From: Desulfobacterales bacterium
Lineage (GTDB): Bacteria > Desulfobacterota > DSM-4660 > Desulfatiglandales > B25-G16
Assembly (NCBI GenBank): GCA_013375385.1
Contig: JABXJY010000104.1
Coordinates: 1 to 8,728, forward strand
Direction: 5' to 3'
Length of the DNA: 8,728 bases
Positions 4,270 through 8,728 of this stretch are shown here, piece after piece. The first letter of the stretch is position 1; each line of letters begins with the position of its first letter. The position numbers were made by a program, and so were the translations under genes. The notes under the pieces are model-generated. The model made no database searches. It had not been told where the DNA came from and saw nothing but the letters and a program-made list of their open reading frames with translations.

Positions 4270-6924
4270 TTGGAAGCGATAAGTCTCACCATTAATGGAA
4301 AACATATCAGTTGCCCTCCAGGTACCAGCATCTTAAATGCGGCCGTGGAAAATGGTATCAAGATCCCCACCCTGTGCCATCACCCGCACTTGAAACCGGC
4401 TGGCGCGTGTCGGCTCTGTCTGGTGGAAGATGAAAAGAGTGGTCGCATTATGGCATCATGTGTTACGCCCGTATCTACAAACATGGTCATACACACAGAC
4501 TCACCTGAGATCAAAAGGCACCGGACAAATATTATCCGCCTGATGATAGCCAGTCACCCTGAATCCTGCATCCTATGTAACCAGGGAAACAGGTGCGAGT
4601 TGAGACAGATTGCCGCTGAACTGGGTGTAGGTCAGATTGGGCTCTATCCGATGCCCCATTATACTGGTCTGGAGGAGGCAAATCCTTTCATTATCAGGGA
4701 CCTCAGTAAGTGTATCCTCTGCGGCAAGTGTATTCGAGCCGACCATGAACTGGTCGTCGTTGGCGCTATCGATTACAATCTCAGGGGATTCAAGTCCCTT
4801 CCAGCCACAGCACATGAGATGCCACTGGAGGAATCCAGTTGTACCTTCTGCGGTACCTGTGTTTCTCTGTGCCCTACGGGTGCCTTGATGGTGAAAAATA
4901 CCCGATATGTGGGTTCTCCCCAGAATGAATCAGTAACCCTCTGTGGGTTCTGTGGTGTGGGTTGTTCTCTTGTGATGGGGTCGGTTGACGGTCAAATCGT
5001 AGAGGTAAATCCCTCACACCATGATGAGGCGGTTAATCGTTCCACCCTGTGTGTACGGGGCCATTTTGCCCATGACTTCTTAAACGTTTCTGAGAGGTTG
5101 ACCAGTCCATTGATTCGTAGAGATGGAGAATTGTCACCTGCCACGTGGGATGAGGCACTTGAGTCTGTTGCAGAACAACTCATCTCCACTAAAAGAAAAT
5201 ATGGACCTCAAAGTCTGGCATTTCTGGGTTCGTCCAAGTGCACCCTTGAGGAAAATTACCTCTTTCAAAAAATGGCCCGTGCTATTCTGGCAACAAATAA
5301 CGTGGATAATGGCGGTTATGGGTCAGGAAAGGCAGTAGTAAACCTGATCACTGAAAAGCTTAATGGTGGCGGCCGCATTACCCCTTTAGCTAGCCTGGAA
5401 AAGGCCGAACTGGTTTTTGTCATAGGGGCAAACCCTCTCCAATCGGCACCTGTGGTCGGTTATTCCCTTAAACGGGCTTCGAGGATGGAGGGCATCCCAT
5501 TGATTGTAGCCGATCCGAGAAAAACAGGGTTGGTGGCTTTCTCCTCCCTCTGGCTACCCCTTGTCCCTCACAGCGATTGCGAATTAATAAATGCCCTGGC
5601 AGCCATTCTTTATACGAGGAAGTCATATGATACGGATTTTGTTAACCGGTTTACCGAAGGTTTTGATCTTTACCGTGATGGTCTGTCTTCCCTGGACCTT
5701 GAAAGGGTCTCTCGAGTCACTGGGATTGAGATAGAAATGATTGAAAGGGCCGCAGATTTATTTGAAGGAAAGAAAATAGCCTTTGTGATCGGACACGGCA
5801 TTTTACAGCAGAGATATGCGATCCTGGCCATCAGCGCCCTCCTCAATCTTGCGCTCATAACTGGAAGTCTGGGTGGTGAAGGGACAGGGCTTTATATTCT
5901 TGCGAGGGAGAACAACCAGATGGGGGCATGGGATATGGGGGCAGTTCCGGATTTCCTCCCTGGCCGCCAGCCCCTCTACAATGATACAAGGCGTAAACAC
6001 TGGGAACAGATCTGGGAGGTTAAACTGTCACCGGATCCGGGACTCAATATGATTCGTATGATTGAGGAGACAGAGAAGGGAAATCTTAAGGCCCTCTACA
6101 TCATGGGTGAAAACCCTGTCCGCAGCCTCCCGCAGCCCGAACGTATCAGCAAAGCATTAAAGAATCTGGAATTCCTGGTAGTCCAGGACATCCTTGAAAA
6201 TGAGACTACCCATCTGGCAGATGTGGTTTTGCCAGGAACTGCGTTCAGTGAGAAGGGTGGTTCCTTTACCAATCTGGAGGGTAGAATCCAATCCTTTGAG
6301 CCAGTGGTTTCCCCACCTGGTGAGGCAAAACCTGACTGGGAAATCCTTGACCTATTGGCTGTCAGAATGGGTTATCCCAGGAGACATTACTCTTTTCGAA
6401 AGATAAGGGCTGAAATTAGCCACCTGGTACCCATGTACACGGGGCTGGAGCAGGAGGGGGAAGAGTCCTGGATCAGGGAGTCCAGCAATCTGAAGCTCTT
6501 TCGTCCCGATGGGGAGGGAGAACCGATTCACTTTTCTCCGGTTATCATAACGGAAGATGAGACCCATGATGAAGCCTATCCCTTTACGGCCATTCTGGGT
6601 TCCCTTCGATACCATCTGGGGAGCGGTACCAGAACTACCCATTCAGCTCGAATTGAGGGTTTTGCCCTGAAGGGAGACCTGGAGATATCCCCCGAGGATG
6701 GTGCCCGACTCAACCTGAATGAGGGAGATAGAGTCAGGATATCTTCCCCATGCGGGTCCATATCCAGAGAGGTGACGCTGAAAAACGATTTGAGACCGGG
6801 ACTCATTTTTATCCCCATGGCCTTTCATAATAATGACGCCATGGAGTTGATCGAGCTGACTCAGCTGGGCAAAGCCGATTCACCTGGCTGGAAGGAGTGC
6901 CATGTAACGCTTGACAAAATGTAA
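4270..6924 (+). CDS. FdhA/NuoG-like molybdopterin iron-sulfur subunit with a degenerate formate site
   Basis: This 884-residue cytoplasmic protein has the full architecture of NAD-linked formate dehydrogenase alpha subunits. A [2Fe-2S] domain uses Cys36, 47, 50 and 64. A NuoG-type His-Cys3 site has His96 and Cys100, 103 and 109. Two ferredoxin-type clusters follow: Cys148, 151, 154 (the fourth position is Asp158) and Cys191, 194, 197, 201. The molybdopterin domain has a [4Fe-4S] site (Cys225, 228, 232, 261), and a dinucleotide-binding domain ends the protein (about 770-884). The usual N-D-HCAR-(C/U)-H active-site loop is replaced at 347-358 by NGGYGSGKAVVN, with Ser352 at the Cys/Sec position and Gly353 at the His. 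The active-site Arg (Arg333 in E. coli FdhH) is Ala545 in LARENN. There is no in-frame TGA. Formate activity is therefore doubtful. It sits 30 bp after MetF and before NuoE/NuoF-like genes, suggesting an electron-relay subunit. An annotation pipeline would probably call it fdhA or nuoG. Confidence 0.88.
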   Translation: MEAISLTINGKHISCPPGTSILNAAVENGIKIPTLCHHPHLKPAGACRLCLVEDEKSGRIMASCVTPVSTNMVIHTDSPEIKRHRTNIIRLMIASHPESCILCNQGNRCELRQIAAELGVGQIGLYPMPHYTGLEEANPFIIRDLSKCILCGKCIRADHELVVVGAIDYNLRGFKSLPATAHEMPLEESSCTFCGTCVSLCPTGALMVKNTRYVGSPQNESVTLCGFCGVGCSLVMGSVDGQIVEVNPSHHDEAVNRSTLCVRGHFAHDFLNVSERLTSPLIRRDGELSPATWDEALESVAEQLISTKRKYGPQSLAFLGSSKCTLEENYLFQKMARAILATNNVDNGGYGSGKAVVNLITEKLNGGGRITPLASLEKAELVFVIGANPLQSAPVVGYSLKRASRMEGIPLIVADPRKTGLVAFSSLWLPLVPHSDCELINALAAILYTRKSYDTDFVNRFTEGFDLYRDGLSSLDLERVSRVTGIEIEMIERAADLFEGKKIAFVIGHGILQQRYAILAISALLNLALITGSLGGEGTGLYILARENNQMGAWDMGAVPDFLPGRQPLYNDTRRKHWEQIWEVKLSPDPGLNMIRMIEETEKGNLKALYIMGENPVRSLPQPERISKALKNLEFLVVQDILENETTHLADVVLPGTAFSEKGGSFTNLEGRIQSFEPVVSPPGEAKPDWEILDLLAVRMGYPRRHYSFRKIRAEISHLVPMYTGLEQEGEESWIRESSNLKLFRPDGEGEPIHFSPVIITEDETHDEAYPFTAILGSLRYHLGSGTRTTHSARIEGFALKGDLEISPEDGARLNLNEGDRVRISSPCGSISREVTLKNDLRPGLIFIPMAFHNNDAMELIELTQLGKADSPGWKECHVTLDKM

Positions 6925-6976
6925 TCGCCCGCCAGGGATGTCTTAACAGGGCTGGGCTAAAGTCAAAAAAATGTAA

Positions 6977-7081
6977 AATGACAAAGCTCAAAGTTCAAAT
7001 GAATGTCAAATGACAAATTTCAAATTGTAGATTTTAAGCATTGGGATTTCATTTGGCATCTGGATTTTGGCATTTGAACTT
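6977..7081. repeat. heptamer array forming a long imperfect hairpin
   Basis: The left arm reads in 7-bp steps AAATGAC, AAAGCTC, AAAGTTC, AAATGAA-TGTC (four extra bases), AAATGAC, AAATTTC. The right arm (7051-7081) is the same family reversed: ATTTGGC, ATCTGGA, TTTTGGC, ATTTGAA. The arms can pair. AAGTTCAAATG (6991-7001) is perfectly complementary to CATTTGAACTT (7071-7081). ATGTCAAATGA (7003-7013) pairs with TCATTTGGCAT (7049-7059) with one T-G wobble. The consensus matches the array at 3278-3343. Confidence 0.7.
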
Positions 7082-7084
7082 ACG

Positions 7085-7092
7085 AAAAGGAA
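7085..7092 (+). promoter_or_regulatory. ribosome binding site of the NuoE-like gene
   Basis: AAAAGGAA lies 6 bp before ATG 7099, directly after the end of the repeat dyad, so folding of that hairpin in mRNA could influence access to it. Confidence 0.6.
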
Positions 7093-7098
7093 TCTTAC

Positions 7099-7596
7099 AT
7101 GACAAAACCGAAAGAGATAGATTGGGAACGACTGGAGGCCATTATAGATAAAAACAGGGGTGAGACCTGGGCCTTGATCCCGCTGTTGCAAGATATCCAG
7201 GAGACATTTGGCTACATACCTGAGGAATCCATCGAGCCCATTGCAGAGGCCCTGAGTCTTTTCCCGAGTCAGGTACAAGGGGTAATCTCCTTTTACGCTG
7301 GATTATCCCTGAAGCCTAAAGGCAAATATGTGATCAGGGTATGTCGCGGCACGGCCTGCCACGTCAAAGGGGGTCGAAGCATCCTGAGGCTGATGAAAAA
7401 ACAGCTGGGGCTGAATGAAGGTGAGACCAGCCCCGACTATCAATTTACCTTTGAGACGGTAGCTTGCCTCGGAACCTGCTTCCTTGCCCCTGCCATGATG
7501 GTCAACAGCACCTACTTCGGCAAGCTATCTCCACCAAAGGTAACCACCGTACTGACCCAATACGGGAAGGACAAGGGCGAAGACAAAAAGGCATGA
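7099..7596 (+). CDS. NuoE-like thioredoxin-fold [2Fe-2S] subunit
   Basis: This 165-residue protein belongs to the 24-kDa subunit family of complex I, also found as HydC, HylA-type or HndA subunits of NAD-linked hydrogenases and formate dehydrogenases. It has the helical N-terminal part (LIPLLQDIQETFGYIP at 26-41, SFYAGL at 64-69) and then the thioredoxin-like domain. The [2Fe-2S] ligands are Cys82 and Cys87 (CRGTAC, C-x4-C) and Cys123 and Cys127 (CLGTC, C-x3-C), with the usual APAMMVN after them. Length is normal for the family. In known complexes it sits beside the FMN subunit and carries a side cluster implicated in bifurcation or electron storage. Its stop codon overlaps the start of the NuoF-like gene, implying translational coupling and a 1:1 complex. 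The specific complex is not determined by this gene alone. Confidence 0.93.
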   Translation: MTKPKEIDWERLEAIIDKNRGETWALIPLLQDIQETFGYIPEESIEPIAEALSLFPSQVQGVISFYAGLSLKPKGKYVIRVCRGTACHVKGGRSILRLMKKQLGLNEGETSPDYQFTFETVACLGTCFLAPAMMVNSTYFGKLSPPKVTTVLTQYGKDKGEDKKA

Positions 7597-8728
7597 AAAG
7601 ACTCTTATCCATTGGGGAATTAGAATGGTATCGCAACAAGATTCTCGCTCAGGAGGATGAAAGGAAGACCCGTGTACATGTCTGTATGACCGGCTGTCGC
7701 GCCTATGGTGCGACAGAGCTTAGAGCTGTACTCGAAGAGGAGATCAAGAAACAGGGGCTTTCCGGTCAGGTAGAGATACGTTCCACTGGATGCCATGGGT
7801 TGTGTGCAAAAGCGCCGGTCATGTCCATTGATCCGTTGGGGGTTCAGTACCAAGAGGTCAACCCGGAAGATGCGGCAGAGATAGTAGCCCTCACCCTAAA
7901 ACAAAACCGGCTGCTTGATCACCTGGCTTACCGGGATGCCCAGACAGGAAATCCCATCTATTACCGGAGTCAGATCCCCTTTTATAAGAAACAGGTGAGA
8001 AGGGTGCTGGCCAACTGTGGAAGAATCGATCCCACAAAGATTGAGCATTATATCGCCGCCGGTGGATATCAGGCCATTATCAAGGCCCTCACCAGGATGA
8101 CACCAGAGCAGGTGATCGATGAGGCAACAAGGGCCAAGCTGAGAGGCAGGGGTGGTGCCGGTTTTCCCACAGGAATGAAATGGAGATTCACTCGGCAGGC
8201 AGAGGGAGGGCCCAAGTATATTGTCTGCAATGCAGACGAGGGGGACCCCGGTGCCTTTATGGACCGTGCTGTTCTGGAAGGTGATCCCCACGCTGTCCTC
8301 GAGGGAATGCTTATCGGTGCCTACGCTATTGGAGCAGAGTACGGGTACATCTATGTGCGAGAGGAATATCCCATTGCTGTCGAACACCTGAAGATTGCCA
8401 TAGAGCAGATGAAGGAGCTAGGTCTTTTGGGGGAAAACATCCTGGGCACCGGTTTTAATTTTGAGGTTTCCCTGAACATGGGCGCAGGGGCCTTTGTCTG
8501 TGGCGAAGAAACCGCCCTCATGGCGTCCATTGGGGGGAAGCGGGGAATGCCGAGGGCCCGACCCCCCTTTCCTGCTCAAGCCGGACTGGATGGCAAACCC
8601 ACCAATATCAATAATGTAGAGACCTGGGCCAATATCCCGTTGATTATCACAAATGGCGTGGAGTGGTATACTCAGGTGGGTACAGAGGATAGCAAAGGGA
8701 CCAAAATCTTTTCCCTTGCTGGCAAGGT
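7593..8728 (+). CDS. NuoF-like NADH/FMN-binding subunit, 3' end beyond the window
   Basis: The visible 378 residues belong to the NADH-binding 51-kDa family (NuoF, HydB, HndC, HylB). The N-terminus is a thioredoxin-like [2Fe-2S] domain with Cys31/Cys35 and Cys67/Cys71; such a fused domain is typical of bifurcating or NAD-linked hydrogenase/formate dehydrogenase subunits rather than complex I. The Cys31-Cys35 spacing is C-x3-C, where HydB/HndC-type subunits usually have C-x4-C. Then come the glycine-rich NADH/FMN motifs RGRGGAGFPTGMKW (184-197) and NADEGDPGAFMDR (213-225), CGEETALMASI and GKRGMPR near 310-327, and KPTNINNVETWANIP. The ATG overlaps the NuoE-like stop (ATGA). It should accept electrons from NADH or deliver them to NAD+ through FMN. 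The C-terminal [4Fe-4S] site and any ferredoxin tail lie outside the window, so the decision between a simple and a bifurcating subunit cannot be made here. Confidence 0.93.
   Translation, partial: MKRLLSIGELEWYRNKILAQEDERKTRVHVCMTGCRAYGATELRAVLEEEIKKQGLSGQVEIRSTGCHGLCAKAPVMSIDPLGVQYQEVNPEDAAEIVALTLKQNRLLDHLAYRDAQTGNPIYYRSQIPFYKKQVRRVLANCGRIDPTKIEHYIAAGGYQAIIKALTRMTPEQVIDEATRAKLRGRGGAGFPTGMKWRFTRQAEGGPKYIVCNADEGDPGAFMDRAVLEGDPHAVLEGMLIGAYAIGAEYGYIYVREEYPIAVEHLKIAIEQMKELGLLGENILGTGFNFEVSLNMGAGAFVCGEETALMASIGGKRGMPRARPPFPAQAGLDGKPTNINNVETWANIPLIITNGVEWYTQVGTEDSKGTKIFSLAGK

Larger units (their letters stand above)
6925..7098. other. 174-bp intergenic gap filled by heptamer repeats
   Basis: The first 35 bp contain a weak GC-rich inverted pair (GCCCGCC near 6927, GGGCTGGGC near 6949) without a T-run. 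From 6970 the sequence is A-rich and organised in 7-bp units, ending in a long dyad at 6991-7081. A clear ribosome site for the NuoE-like gene follows. The gap is much wider than other spacings in this module (30 bp and an overlap). It may separate or modulate expression of the upstream and downstream halves. I see no good sigma-70 promoter in it. Confidence 0.55.

Noticed and set aside
5290..5345. Selenocysteine-containing formate dehydrogenase
   Set aside because: There is no in-frame TGA and no Cys at the expected position; the reading frame is continuous with a replaced loop.
6977..7081. CRISPR array
   Set aside because: Units are 7 bp, contiguous and mirrored, with no spacers.

Overview
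The window looks like chromosomal DNA of an anaerobic bacterium. The best guess is a Desulfobacterota ('Deltaproteobacteria') member or a similar metagenomic lineage with a folate-dependent C1 (Wood-Ljungdahl type) pathway. This rests on gene content and style only: a stand-alone MetF-like protein, a formate-dehydrogenase-like iron-sulfur flavoprotein module, a soluble multi-PAS histidine kinase, an HTH-REC response regulator, and short tandem repeats between genes. No rRNA, tRNA, CRISPR array, transposase or phage gene is visible. All convincing genes are on the + strand.

Layout. 1-290: non-coding or undetermined, with two tandem decamers near 100-119. 291-2135: soluble sensor histidine kinase (three PAS domains, HisKA, HATPase). 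2136-2688: long intergenic region with a strong GC-rich hairpin, an 8-bp tandem repeat and an AT-rich promoter-like zone. 2689-3276: response regulator with an N-terminal excisionase/MerR-like HTH and a C-terminal receiver domain. 3277-3357: short gap filled by two oppositely oriented heptamer arrays. 3358-4239: MetF-like methylenetetrahydrofolate reductase. 4270-6924: large FdhA/NuoG-like molybdopterin iron-sulfur protein. 6925-7098: gap holding a second heptamer array folded into a long dyad. 7099-7596: NuoE-like [2Fe-2S] subunit. 7593-8728: NuoF-like NADH/FMN subunit, cut by the window end.

How they may work together. The last four genes read as one redox module. NuoF-like (NADH, FMN), NuoE-like ([2Fe-2S]) and an FdhA/NuoG-like iron-sulfur relay resemble HydABC/HylABC/NuoEFG-type modules, but the gene placed first is MetF. 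The FdhA-like subunit keeps its iron-sulfur and pterin-binding architecture. By my hand alignment it lacks the Cys/Sec, the neighbouring His and the active-site Arg of formate dehydrogenases. The most interesting hypothesis is that this is a NADH-linked, possibly bifurcating, electron-transfer complex serving methylene-THF reduction or methyl-THF oxidation, with a former formate dehydrogenase reused as wiring. This is inference from gene order and residues. The two upstream regulatory genes could control it, but nothing in the sequence proves that.
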